In this document: one piece after another, positions 25,181-33,629 of the stretch
Numbering within the stretch: the first letter of the stretch is position 1
Layout: each line of letters begins with the position of its first letter
Origin: Actinobacteria bacterium OK074
GTDB taxonomy: Bacteria; Actinomycetota; Actinomycetes; Streptomycetales; Streptomycetaceae
Length of the DNA: 64,000 nt
NCBI GenBank assembly: GCA_001298575.1
Contig: LJCV01000220.1
Coordinates: 1 to 64,000, forward strand
Reading direction: 5' to 3'
Position numbers and translations under genes: made by a program
Notes under the pieces: generated by a model
Seen by the model: only the letters and a program-made list of their open reading frames with translations
Told to the model about the DNA's origin: nothing
Database searches by the model: none

Positions 25181-26200
25181 TCAGGCCGTGGCGGAGTGGC
25201 GTTCCCGCGTCCATCGGGCGAGCACCTCGGCCACGGTCGGTGCGGGCTCCCGCAGTAGCGTCCGGGCGGTCGCGCGCACGTGCTGCCGCTGCGCGGTGTC
25301 GAGGTACTCGACCGGGGAGGTGCCGTCGACGCGCGCGAGCGCGAGGGCGGGCAGCAGTGCCGCGACGCGCCCGTCGAACGCCTGCGGGGGCTCCCAGTCG
25401 AGGTGGCGTGCGTGCGCGGCGGCCAGTGCCTGTGCGGAAGCGCGCAGCGTGGCGGCGCGGTGCGGCAGTTTCACGGCCTTGAGGAGCAGGTGGTTGAGGC
25501 AGAACGCGAGGTCGAAGGCCGGGTCGCCGAACCAGGCGCACTCGGCGTCGAGCAGCACCGGCCCGTCGGGGCCGAGCAGGATGTTCTTCGGGCTGACGTC
25601 GCCGTGCACGACGGCCAGGTGCGTGCCGGTCGTCGCCGGGATCAGGGCGTCGAACCGCTCCCGCAGATCCGGGTGCACGCGCGCGGTGGCCCGTAGATAC
25701 GGTTCGATGCGCAGCGCCTCGAAGTTGTCGTCGGTGGCGAAGACCGCCGCGGTGTCCGGGGCCGCGGCGCTCGCCGAGTGCAGTCGGCCGACGAGGTCGC
25801 CGACCGCGGCGGCGGCGTCCACGTCCACGCGCCCCGCCAGCAGGTGGGACTTCCACACGGGGTAGTGCTCCGGCGGCAGGAACTCCATCGCGAAGAGGCC
25901 GGCGTCGCCGTCGTGGGCGAGCACGCGGGGCACCTGGCCCGGCGCGACCCCGGCGGCGAACCGCAGCCAGTCGTGTTCCACACGGTTGCGGGAGACGGGC
26001 GCGTGCCACTCCCGCTCGACCTTGAGCTGTGCCAGCGCCGACTTCACGCACACGGAACGACCGCCGGGCAGGTCGACCCGCCACAGGTCCGACGACACCC
26101 CGCCGGTCAGCGGTGTGAGTTCGGCGTCCGCCCCCTCGGCGAGCAACCCCTGTCGGTGCAGGAACGCCTGTACCTGCGAGCGGGAGTCGGGGGCGGTCAC
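25181..26200 (-). CDS. APH-superfamily kinase (small-molecule phosphotransferase)
   Basis: A 339-residue aminoglycoside-phosphotransferase-fold kinase. The catalytic loop is VVHGDVSPKNILL and the metal-binding Asp is in LLDAECAWFGDPAFDL. GGVSSDLWRVDLPGGRSVCVKSA holds the ATP-binding Lys. GTG 26200 overlaps the enolase stop, so it is third in the operon. APH-fold kinases act on many alcohols besides antibiotics. Next to an enolase and a hydroxyacid dehydrogenase, a glycerate-type substrate is more plausible than antibiotic resistance. Specificity is inference. Confidence 0.82.
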   Translation of the reverse strand: MTAPDSRSQVQAFLHRQGLLAEGADAELTPLTGGVSSDLWRVDLPGGRSVCVKSALAQLKVEREWHAPVSRNRVEHDWLRFAAGVAPGQVPRVLAHDGDAGLFAMEFLPPEHYPVWKSHLLAGRVDVDAAAAVGDLVGRLHSASAAAPDTAAVFATDDNFEALRIEPYLRATARVHPDLRERFDALIPATTGTHLAVVHGDVSPKNILLGPDGPVLLDAECAWFGDPAFDLAFCLNHLLLKAVKLPHRAATLRASAQALAAAHARHLDWEPPQAFDGRVAALLPALALARVDGTSPVEYLDTAQRQHVRATARTLLREPAPTVAEVLARWTRERHSATA

Positions 26201-27495
26201 TGCGCGGGCTCCAGGCCGGGTACCGGGAGCGGGCTGAAGCGCAGGGTGCGGTCCTCGGCGATGCGCACCAGCTGGTTGTACTTGGCCAGGCGCTCCGAGG
26301 AACGTACCGAACCCACCTTGATCTGGCCCGCCGCCGTACCGACCGCGAGATCGGCGAGGAAGTCGTCCTCGGTCTCCCCCGACCGCGCCGACACGACGGG
26401 AACGTAGCCCGCGGCGGTGGCGGCGGCGACCACGTCGAGGGTCCCGGAGAGCGTTCCGTTCTGGTTGAGTTTCACCAACACCCCGTTCGCGCAGCCCTGT
26501 TGGACGCCCTGTGCGAGCCGCCGCGGGTTGGTGGTGAACAGGTCGTCGCCGATGAGGTGGACCCGGCCGCCGAGCCGCTCGGTCAAGGTGCGCCAGCCCG
26601 CCCAGTCCTCCTCGTCGAGCGCGTCCTCGACCGACAGGACCGGGAAGTCGTCGACCCAGGAGGCGACCGTCTCGATCATCTCCGCGGTGCCGACCCGGCG
26701 GCCCTCCCTGCGGAGGTGGTACTCGCCGGTCGCGGGGTCGAACAGCGCGGTCGCGGCCACGTCGATGGCGATGGCGATGTCCATGCCGGGCGTGAGTCCC
26801 GCGCGTTCCACCGCGGCGCAGAACAGTTCGAGCGCGTCGCGGCCGGTCCGGCAGCCGGGGCTGAGTCCGCCCTCGTCGGCCAGCAGGGTCGGCAGCCCGC
26901 GTTCGGCGCACACCTCGGCCGCGGAGGCGCGCACCCGGGCGACGAGGCGGATGGCTTCGAGCACCGAGGTCGCGGCGACGGGCACGGCGAGGAAGTCCTG
27001 GACGTCCATCCCCCGTCCCGCGTGCAGGCCACCGGAGAGGATGTTCACCATCGGCATGGGCAGGGTCGGCGCGGTGACGCCCGCGAGTTCGGCGATACGG
27101 CGGTACAGCGGCTGCCCGGAGGCGACGGCCGATGCCCGGCAGACCGCGAGGGAGGTGCCGAGCACCGCGTTCGCGCCCAGCCGCGCCAGCGTGGCGGTTC
27201 CGTCGAGTTCGCGCAGCAGCGTGTCGCAGCCGCGCTGGTCCCCCGGGTCGCGTCCGCGCAGTGCGGCGGCGATCTCGCCGTTGACGTGTCCGACGGCGGA
27301 CAGCACGCCCAGGCCGTCGAAGACGTCCATGTCGCCGTCGCGCGCTTCGTGGGCCTCGTAGGTGCCGGTGGAGGCGCCGGAGGGTACCGAGGCGCGGGCG
27401 ACGACGCCGTTGTCGAGGCCGACCTCGACCTCCACGGTGGGGCGGCCACGGGAGTCGAACACCTGGCGGCCGTGCACACTGCTGATCACGCTCAT
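26197..27495 (-). CDS. Enolase paralogue with altered active site
   Basis: A 432-residue full-length enolase: SGASTGTYEAHEARDGD loop, LADEGGLSP, IAIDVAATALFD, VEDALDEEDW, IGDDLFTTN and the catalytic Lys of LVKLNQNGTLSGTL. Two usual residues differ: the QEF Glu is Asp167 (DVQDFLAVP) and the SHRSGET His is Ala370 (SARSGETEDDF). Enolase interconverts 2-phosphoglycerate and PEP; these changes suggest a specialised or divergent paralogue. It sits between a hydroxyacid dehydrogenase and a kinase with overlapping codons on both sides, unlike a housekeeping eno. Confidence 0.9.
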   Translation of the reverse strand: MSVISSVHGRQVFDSRGRPTVEVEVGLDNGVVARASVPSGASTGTYEAHEARDGDMDVFDGLGVLSAVGHVNGEIAAALRGRDPGDQRGCDTLLRELDGTATLARLGANAVLGTSLAVCRASAVASGQPLYRRIAELAGVTAPTLPMPMVNILSGGLHAGRGMDVQDFLAVPVAATSVLEAIRLVARVRASAAEVCAERGLPTLLADEGGLSPGCRTGRDALELFCAAVERAGLTPGMDIAIAIDVAATALFDPATGEYHLRREGRRVGTAEMIETVASWVDDFPVLSVEDALDEEDWAGWRTLTERLGGRVHLIGDDLFTTNPRRLAQGVQQGCANGVLVKLNQNGTLSGTLDVVAAATAAGYVPVVSARSGETEDDFLADLAVGTAAGQIKVGSVRSSERLAKYNQLVRIAEDRTLRFSPLPVPGLEPAQ

Positions 27496-28490
27496 GACGA
27501 TGCTCCGTACGACGGAAGGGTGGTCGGCCGGTTGCAGGGGTGGTGGGGTGGCTCGCCGCGCAGCACGCGTACGACTTCGGCGGCGGCGTTTCGTCGCAGA
27601 TCGGCCACCGAGGCGTCCGAGGAGAAGGCGGTGTGCGGGGTGATCACCACTCCGGGGTGGGCCAGCAGCTCCGCCGGAACGGACGGTTCCTCTTCGAGTA
27701 CGTCGAGGCCGGCGCCGCCGAGGTGTCCCGACCGCAGTGCGGCCACCAGGGCGCCGGTGTCGACCAGGCCGCCGCGGCTGACGTTGACCAGCAGCGCGCC
27801 CGCGGGCATCAGCGCCAGTTCCCGGGCCCCGATCAGGTGCCGGGTCCGGTCGGTCAGGGGCGCGTGCAGGATGACGACGTCGCTGTGGGCGAGCAACGCG
27901 TCGAGGCCGAGAACGGCCGCGCCCCCGGTGTCCGCCGGCGGGTGCGGATCACTGATCACCACGCGCGCGCCCAGCGCGCGCAGCTTCGCCGCGGTGGCCC
28001 GGCCGATCCGCCCGAACCCGACCACGCCGCACGTCAGGGTCGAGAGCCTGCGCAGCCGGAGCCCGCCCGGGTGCCACCGCCCCGCCCGCACCTCGCGGTC
28101 GGCGGCGGCCAGCCCGCGCGTCCAGGCCAGTACATGTCCGACGGCGTGGTCGGACACCTCCTCGACGCAGTAGTCGGGCACGTTCGTGACCAGCACACCC
28201 CGCTCGGTGGCGGCGGCCACGTCGATGTTGTCGAGCCCGACACCCATCCGTGCGACGACCCGCAGCGGGGCCGCCTTCGCGAGGGCGGCGGCGGACACCG
28301 GGGCCCAGCAGGTCAGGATCGCCGCGGGCCGGTGCTCCGCCGCGAGCGCCTCGATGGTCTCCGCGGGCGCGGGCTCCGCCGGGCCGCCGACCAGTCGCAG
28401 CCCCGCCCGTTCGAGCACCTCGCGTTCCATGCTGTCGTCCGGCCATGCCCGGTCGGTGAGAAGAACGACGGGTTCGTGATCCTTGGTCAC
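27492..28490 (-). CDS. D-isomer 2-hydroxyacid dehydrogenase
   Basis: A 332-residue NAD-dependent dehydrogenase of the glycerate/phosphoglycerate/formate dehydrogenase family. GFGRIGRATAAKLRALGARV is the Rossmann motif; the catalytic Arg is in NVSRGGLVD, the Glu in DVLEEEPS and the His in ITPHTAFSSD. GTG 28490 is taken because the open frame upstream runs through the operator region. It is first in a three-gene operon and its stop overlaps the enolase ATG. Hydroxypyruvate/glyoxylate reductase activity would fit the neighbours. Confidence 0.88.
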   Translation of the reverse strand: MTKDHEPVVLLTDRAWPDDSMEREVLERAGLRLVGGPAEPAPAETIEALAAEHRPAAILTCWAPVSAAALAKAAPLRVVARMGVGLDNIDVAAATERGVLVTNVPDYCVEEVSDHAVGHVLAWTRGLAAADREVRAGRWHPGGLRLRRLSTLTCGVVGFGRIGRATAAKLRALGARVVISDPHPPADTGGAAVLGLDALLAHSDVVILHAPLTDRTRHLIGARELALMPAGALLVNVSRGGLVDTGALVAALRSGHLGGAGLDVLEEEPSVPAELLAHPGVVITPHTAFSSDASVADLRRNAAAEVVRVLRGEPPHHPCNRPTTLPSYGASS

Positions 28491-28591
28491 AGCCTGTGCT
28501 CCGCCTCTGTTGTTCTCTGTTGTTCGGCGATCGATTGCCCGGCCTTGCCGTCCGGGAGCGCGCCGCCGAGCCGCACACTCCGCGATCGGTT

Positions 28592-28605
28592 TGCTAACGA
28601 TAGCA
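28592..28605 (+). promoter_or_regulatory. LacI-type operator TGCTAACGATAGCA, site 1
   Basis: A 14-base dyad with central CG, typical of LacI-family operators, about 100 bases before the dehydrogenase start. A second copy lies 131 bases away and a variant lies before the LacI gene. Confidence 0.65.
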
Positions 28606-28722
28606 CTCAGGCTTCCGAAATCGTCATGAAGGATCGAGGGCTTCTCCCTGCGAGGATGCGTTCCGGCCGGTTTCACTGGCCTGTTCAGGCGCCTTGACAG
28701 CATCACGAGTGGCGCCGCATCG

Positions 28723-28736
28723 TGCTAACGATAGCC
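28723..28736 (+). promoter_or_regulatory. LacI-type operator TGCTAACGATAGCC, site 2
   Basis: Identical to site 1 in the inner 13 bases. It lies nearer the AraC gene, about 94 bases before its GTG. Two sites 131 bases apart could allow looping and control of both divergent genes. Confidence 0.65.
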
Positions 28737-28829
28737 AAGAGGCCGATCACCCCGGCCCTCTCCTCGACGGCCTGCGGCAGAATGACCAACCGGCCCCTGT
28801 CGTGAATCGGCTCGTCCACACCAAAGGCG

Positions 28830-29852
28830 GTGAGAGCGGTGAGGTTGAGCACGGATGTCACCCCGACCGGCATAGGGCACCTCCTCACCGGCTACGAGCG
28901 GTTCCACACCAGTGACCCGACCCGGGCGGAGAGCGAGTTGTGCCAGGTGACGGCGCCGCAGCGGCTCACGGTCCGCGGGGACGGATCCGCGTTCGACGCG
29001 GCGCTGAGCGTCGCCGGTTTCGGCAGCATCTCGCTCTGTCTGCTGAGGATGGGCACGGAGGTCACGGTCGACAGTCCCCCGCAGAGCCGGTACATGACGG
29101 TCCTGGTCCCGCTGACGGGGACGATCGCGGCCGCTCACCAGGGTGAGGAGTTCGTCGCCGTGCCGGGCCGGACGCATGTCGCCCTCTCCGAGGGCACCAG
29201 CACCCACATGCGGTGGAGCGAGGACTGCACGGTCGTCTTCCTGCGCGTCGACATCGAGGCACTGCGCTCGGAGCTCGCGGGGATGCTCCCCGACACCGGC
29301 GTCGAGACGCTGCGGTTCGTGCCGCGGGTCGAGTCGGTCGCCTCCCGGGCGGCGATGCTGGGCTCCCTCCACCTGCTGACCTCCTCCCTCAGCACCGCGG
29401 GCCTCGCTCCACCGCCCGCCATGGAACGGCAGCTGCGCCAACACACCCTGACGACCGTGCTGTTCGGACTTGAGCACAACTACTCCGCGGCCCTCCGCGA
29501 TCCCGCGCCGCTGATCTCCAACCGGGCGGTCCGGCACGCGATCGACGTCATCCACGCCGAGGAGACGGCGCACCTCACGGTGGTGGACGTCGCGCGGGAG
29601 GTCGGGATCGGGCTGCGCGCCCTGGAAATCGGCTTCAAGAAGCAGGTCGGCATGTCGCCCAGCCAGTACCTCAAGAAGGCCCGGCTGCACCGCGCGCACA
29701 TCGAACTGCTGGCCGCGGGCGCCGCGGACGAGGCCACGGTGGGAGGGATCGCGATGGAATGGGGCTTCTCCCACGCCTGGCGTTTCTCGCAGGCGTACCG
29801 GGCGGAGTTCGGCGAGTCGCCGAGCGCGACCCTGCGGCGGCGCCCGTCCTGA
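28830..29852 (+). CDS. AraC-family transcriptional regulator
   Basis: A 340-residue regulator with an N-terminal AraC-binding-like (cupin-type) region (SRYMTVLVPLTGTIAAAHQG) and a C-terminal pair of HTH motifs (LTVVDVAREVGIGLRALEIG; FKKQVGMSPSQYLKKARLHR; IAMEWGFSHAWRFSQAYRAE). GTG 28830 has only a weak upstream site. It is divergent from the dehydrogenase-enolase-kinase operon and about 1 kb before the NRPS-PKS cluster, so either could be its target. Confidence 0.85.
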   Translation: MRAVRLSTDVTPTGIGHLLTGYERFHTSDPTRAESELCQVTAPQRLTVRGDGSAFDAALSVAGFGSISLCLLRMGTEVTVDSPPQSRYMTVLVPLTGTIAAAHQGEEFVAVPGRTHVALSEGTSTHMRWSEDCTVVFLRVDIEALRSELAGMLPDTGVETLRFVPRVESVASRAAMLGSLHLLTSSLSTAGLAPPPAMERQLRQHTLTTVLFGLEHNYSAALRDPAPLISNRAVRHAIDVIHAEETAHLTVVDVAREVGIGLRALEIGFKKQVGMSPSQYLKKARLHRAHIELLAAGAADEATVGGIAMEWGFSHAWRFSQAYRAEFGESPSATLRRRPS

Positions 29853-29999
29853 CCGGGGAGTCGGGGAGAACGTCAGGCGTGGTCGGCCGCGTCCCCGTCC
29901 GGGGCCAGACGCATCCAGGAGGGCAGGGGCCCAGGAGCAACGGCGCAGTATCTCGTGGCTGCGCGGCACGGTCTCGTTGGGATCGAGGCTCAGCATCCG

Positions 30000-30260
30000 T
30001 TCCAGCGCCGTGCCGAACGGCGTGGTCGCGTCGTCGATGACGGGTCGTCGTAGCCGAACCCGAAGGCGCCCCCGGGAGGTGCGCCCTGGCGGGTCACCCG
30101 CCCTTCGTCGTCGTACGGGTTGGTCACGGCCACGGTGCCGTCCGCGTCGTACGCGTAGGTGACGGAGCGTCCGTCTCCTGCGTGTGGTTCCCGACGGCGG
30201 TGCTCACCCCGACGCCCGCGAAGCCGTAGCCGGGATGCCTGCCGAGCAACTCGGCGGCCG
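30000..30260 (-). pseudogene. Remnant resembling an RHS/YD-repeat protein
   Basis: On the minus strand one frame reads VTYAYDADGTVAVTNPYDDE and then GRVTRQGAPPGGAFGFGYDD, the spacing of YD repeats found in RHS/wall-associated proteins. It changes frame at both ends and has no start or stop of its own, so it is a fragment. The match is by eye and modest. Confidence 0.4.
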
Positions 30261-30663
30261 GGCGCGTGACCTGGGTGGATGCACGGAAACTCGCCGGATT
30301 CCCCGGAGTTGGGCGTGACGCCCTTCAGCCGGTCAGCCGGTCACCAACCGGTTCCTCACGAACCCTGCGGCCACCTCGTCGAGGCACCGGCCCCAGCAAC
30401 AAACCCCGCAATCCGGCATACCCCCAGCTACTAACACTTCCACGCGCCGCGAGTCTCATTCTTGGAGATTCCTTGATGTGACGTGCGCAACACTCATTGA
30501 TCCCATCAAGCCCGAATGATGCGAACTTGAGGTGGGCACGTTTCCGTTCGAGGCAATATGGTTTCGATGCACCATGGGCGACCGGCACGACATGGGGGGC
30601 AGCGGGTAATGGAACAGCCAGGGGCAACCCGGCCTCATTATTCCGACCGGTCGTTCTACATCG

Positions 30664-30689
30664 GAAGGGCCGGCGCGCGCCGGCCCTTC
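30664..30689. terminator. 26-base perfect palindrome
   Basis: Two 13-base arms (GAAGGGCCGGCGC and its complement) without a loop. It may be a terminator or attenuator stem about 190 bases before the EPSP-synthase-like gene, or a remnant terminator of a lost gene. Confidence 0.5.
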
Positions 30690-30881
30690 GCCACAAGACC
30701 ACTGAGCCGCTCCACCGGATTCACCACCGCGGACCCGACCTGTCCCACAGGTCGAATCCGCCCTGCCTGACGTACGCCCTTTCCGCGTATGCCGGGCCAT
30801 GCCCAGCGGCAGGTGCGACACCGCTCGCCGGAATCCGGAAGCCCGCCTCACGCAACAGCTTCACGTCATAAATGATCCGCA

Positions 30882-32321
30882 ATGCCGAAAGGTAAATCCT
30901 TGCTGTCCGACGCACAGCAATTCGACCGGCCTGCCACCGAATCCCCGGACCTCGTGGTGGAGGGAGGCGCAACCGCGGGGAGCGACATATTACGGACCCT
31001 GACGGTCCCGGGGGACAAGTCCATCAGCCATCGCGGCCTGATGGCAGCGTTATTGCCCGGCGCCCCCGAGGTCGTCACCTTACGCAATGCGAATCTGGGC
31101 CAGGCCGTACGTGCGCTGATTCCCGCGATGCGCGCCCTGGGACTGGGCGTGGACGTCACGCCCGAAGAGATCACCGTGCGCCAGGCGCACAGCCCCGTAC
31201 CCCAGCCGGTGCGTCCGCACGCGACCGTCGCCTCCTGGCCCCGCGGGGTTCCCTATCTGGAGACCGGCGGATCCAGCGCGGCAGCCCGGCTCCTGGTCGG
31301 GCTGCTCGCCGGGGCGGGCACGCCGGCGGTGGTGGACGGTGACGAGGTTCTCCGCCATCGTCCCATGGACTGGCTGGTCGAACCGCTGGTCCAACTGGGC
31401 GCCGAGATCGACTACTTGGGAGAACCGGGCCGGTTACCCGTGCTCGTGCGCCGCCCGGTCGACCGCCCCGGGAGCGTGGAGCTCAAGGTCGGCAGCGCGC
31501 AGGCCCGCTCGGGCGTGCTGATGGCCGCGGTGGCGGCGCACCTGCCCGTGGAACTGCACCACCGGGTCCGCTCGCGCGACCACTCGGAACGCATGCTCGC
31601 CGCTTTCGGCGCGAAACTCATCGAGGCGCCGGACCGCACCGTTTACGACGGCGGCGACTACACGGTTCCCGGCCTCCTCGACATACCGGCGGATCCGTCC
31701 TTGGCCGCCTATCCCGTCGCCGCACATCTCCTGCACGACGACAACGGGGAACTCCACATTCCGGATGTGTGCCTGAATCCGACCCGGCTCGGTTTCTTCG
31801 ACGTACTACGTCGCGCGGGGGCCGATATCACCTACGCGGACCATTACGTCACGGCCGGCGGTGAACCCTCCGGAACCATCGTGGTCCGCGGCGGCCTCGC
31901 GGACGTCGGGGCCATACGCGTCGACGAACCCGCCGTCCTGCATTCCCTGATCGACGAGGTACCCCTGTTGGCCGCGGTCGCCACCCGATTGCCGGGAGTT
32001 TCCTGGATCGGGTGCGCGGAGGAACTCCGTTTCAAGGAGACCGACCGGCTGGCGACGACACAGCGGATGCTCGCCGCCTTCGGCGCGCAGGTCGAAGCGC
32101 GCGACGACGGACTTCTGGTGACCGGCGGAATTCCGCTCGCGTCCTGCACGGCACCGAGTTTCGAGGACCACCGCATCGCGATGGCGGCCGCCACTCTCGC
32201 CACCTGTCTGCCGGGCCGTACCACGGTTTCCGGGGGCGCCTGCCACCGCACGTCATTTCCCGATTTCGTCGACGTCCAGCGTGCCGTCGGCGTCAGGGTT
32301 TTCGAGGGTTCGAAAAAATGA
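30882..32321 (+). CDS. EPSP synthase (AroA)-like enolpyruvyl transferase, cluster-specific paralogue
   Basis: A 479-residue homologue of 3-phosphoshikimate 1-carboxyvinyltransferase. Retained motifs: PGDKSISHR, SAQARSG, RSRDHSERML, DEVPLLA, EELRFKETDRL and DHRIAM. The PEP/glyphosate loop, usually GN(S/A)GT, is changed to TGGSSAAARLL (E. coli N94, G96 and T97 positions altered; the following Arg kept). First gene of the cluster and joined by ATGA to an aminotransferase. It may act on a shikimate-like carbocycle to make a precursor; a self-resistance role is the alternative. The start is uncertain: the site before 30882 is weak. Confidence 0.87.
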   Translation: MPKGKSLLSDAQQFDRPATESPDLVVEGGATAGSDILRTLTVPGDKSISHRGLMAALLPGAPEVVTLRNANLGQAVRALIPAMRALGLGVDVTPEEITVRQAHSPVPQPVRPHATVASWPRGVPYLETGGSSAAARLLVGLLAGAGTPAVVDGDEVLRHRPMDWLVEPLVQLGAEIDYLGEPGRLPVLVRRPVDRPGSVELKVGSAQARSGVLMAAVAAHLPVELHHRVRSRDHSERMLAAFGAKLIEAPDRTVYDGGDYTVPGLLDIPADPSLAAYPVAAHLLHDDNGELHIPDVCLNPTRLGFFDVLRRAGADITYADHYVTAGGEPSGTIVVRGGLADVGAIRVDEPAVLHSLIDEVPLLAAVATRLPGVSWIGCAEELRFKETDRLATTQRMLAAFGAQVEARDDGLLVTGGIPLASCTAPSFEDHRIAMAAATLATCLPGRTTVSGGACHRTSFPDFVDVQRAVGVRVFEGSKK

Positions 32322-33628
32322 CTCACACGACGAAGACTCACACACCGAAATCGCCGTCCGTCGAGAAAGCCAAGAAAGCACCGGCCGTCGAGGCCCGTTC
32401 CACGGGTACGACACTCGGCCCGGAGTTCAGTTCCGCGGCCGGACCCTGGCTGTACACCGAGGAAGGCGAAGCCTGGTTCGACGGCACCTCCGGCAGCGGC
32501 GCGGCGACGCTGGGCCACGGCCACCCCGCCGTCACCGAGGCCGTCGAGAAGCAGCTCAAGAGACTCACCCACACCGGGTGCAAGCTGGGCTCCGACGCCC
32601 GGACCCGTATGGTCCGCGCGATCGGGGAGCTGTCTCCCTACGCCGAGCCCGCCGTGCTGCCCACGACGACCGGTGCGGAAGCGGTGGAGACCGCGCTGAA
32701 GATCGCCCGGGCCGCCACCGGGCACCGCGCGGTGGTGAACTTCCGGTACGGCTACCACGGCAAGACCGCCGGCGCGCTGGCGCTGACCTGGCGGGCGGAG
32801 TTCAAGGCGTACAGCGATCTGGCGGGCAGTGCGGTGGTCACCGCGGAGCTGCCCGATCCCCGCCGTCCGGCGGCGGACGACGCCTCGGTCTTCGCGGCCG
32901 GTCTGCGGGCCGCCCTGGACGCCGCCGACGCCCTGGGCGGGACCGCCGCCGTCGTCCTCGAACCGGTCCAGATCACCGAAGGCGTCCTGCCGGTCTCCCC
33001 CGCCGTGCTCGACGAGATCTCCCGCCAGGCGCACTCCAGAGGCGCGCTGCTGGTCCTCGACGAGATCTACACCGGCCTGGGGCGGTCCGGACGGCTGTTC
33101 GCGGCCGAGTCGATGACACGTGTCCCCGATCTGACGCTGCTCGGCAAGACGCTGGGCAACGGCTTCCCCGTGGCCGCCGTGGTGGGCGAGCGCGCGGTGC
33201 TGGACGCGCTGCCGCCCGGCGTGCAGACCTCGACGTTCTCCGGTCACCCGGTCTCCTGCGCCGCGGCGGCGGCCGTCCTGGACACCGTCGTCGAAGACGA
33301 CGTGCCCGGCCGGGCACGGGCGTTGGGCGAGCGGCTGCACGCGGACCTGTCCGCGCTGGCGGCCCGGCACGCGTGGATCTCGTCGGTCCGGACGGCCGGG
33401 GCGCTGGCGGCCTTCGACTGCGTGCGCGACGGGCGCCCGGATCCGGGGCTGGCCCGTGCGGTCACCGGTGCGGCGCTGCGGGGCCGGCTGCTGCTGTTCG
33501 GCGGCGGGCCCGAGGGCGCCACCGTGAAGATCGTCCCGCCTGCGCTGCTCGACGAGGACGCCTACCGGTATCTGGCCGACGGCCTGGCCGGGGCGGCGCG
33601 GGCGGCCGAGTCGGGAGGTGGCACCTGA
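32318..33628 (+). CDS. Class III PLP-dependent aminotransferase
   Basis: A 436-residue fold-type I aminotransferase. The PLP Lys277 lies in LLGKTLGNGFPVAA; DEIYTGLGRSG holds the PLP-nitrogen Asp; TTTGAEAVETALK and the YHGKTAGALALTW loop are typical. ATG 32318 overlaps the upstream stop. Class III enzymes usually move a non-alpha amino group. With the EPSP-synthase-like and redox neighbours it could aminate a ketone on a carbocyclic precursor. The N-terminal ~30 residues are Lys/Thr-rich and not conserved. Confidence 0.88.
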   Translation: MTHTTKTHTPKSPSVEKAKKAPAVEARSTGTTLGPEFSSAAGPWLYTEEGEAWFDGTSGSGAATLGHGHPAVTEAVEKQLKRLTHTGCKLGSDARTRMVRAIGELSPYAEPAVLPTTTGAEAVETALKIARAATGHRAVVNFRYGYHGKTAGALALTWRAEFKAYSDLAGSAVVTAELPDPRRPAADDASVFAAGLRAALDAADALGGTAAVVLEPVQITEGVLPVSPAVLDEISRQAHSRGALLVLDEIYTGLGRSGRLFAAESMTRVPDLTLLGKTLGNGFPVAAVVGERAVLDALPPGVQTSTFSGHPVSCAAAAAVLDTVVEDDVPGRARALGERLHADLSALAARHAWISSVRTAGALAAFDCVRDGRPDPGLARAVTGAALRGRLLLFGGGPEGATVKIVPPALLDEDAYRYLADGLAGAARAAESGGGT

Positions 33629-33629
33629 G

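Larger units (their letters stand above)
29853..30881. other. Non-coding/degenerate kilobase before the NRPS-PKS cluster
   Basis: No intact gene is supported across ~1 kb. It contains a YD/RHS-repeat-like remnant (about 30000-30260, minus strand), a perfect palindrome at 30664-30689 and, near 30800-30880, lower G+C sequence likely to hold the cluster promoter. Small open frames here lack family features and ribosome binding sites. Confidence 0.6.

Noticed and set aside
25181..26200. Aminoglycoside resistance gene
   Set aside because: Only the fold agrees; the operon with enolase and dehydrogenase under LacI-type control points to catabolism.
25181..26911. A longer kinase reading (576 codons) starting inside the enolase gene
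   Set aside because: The N-terminal 237 codons are antisense-like shadow of the enolase frame; GTG 26200 overlapping the enolase stop gives a normal kinase length.
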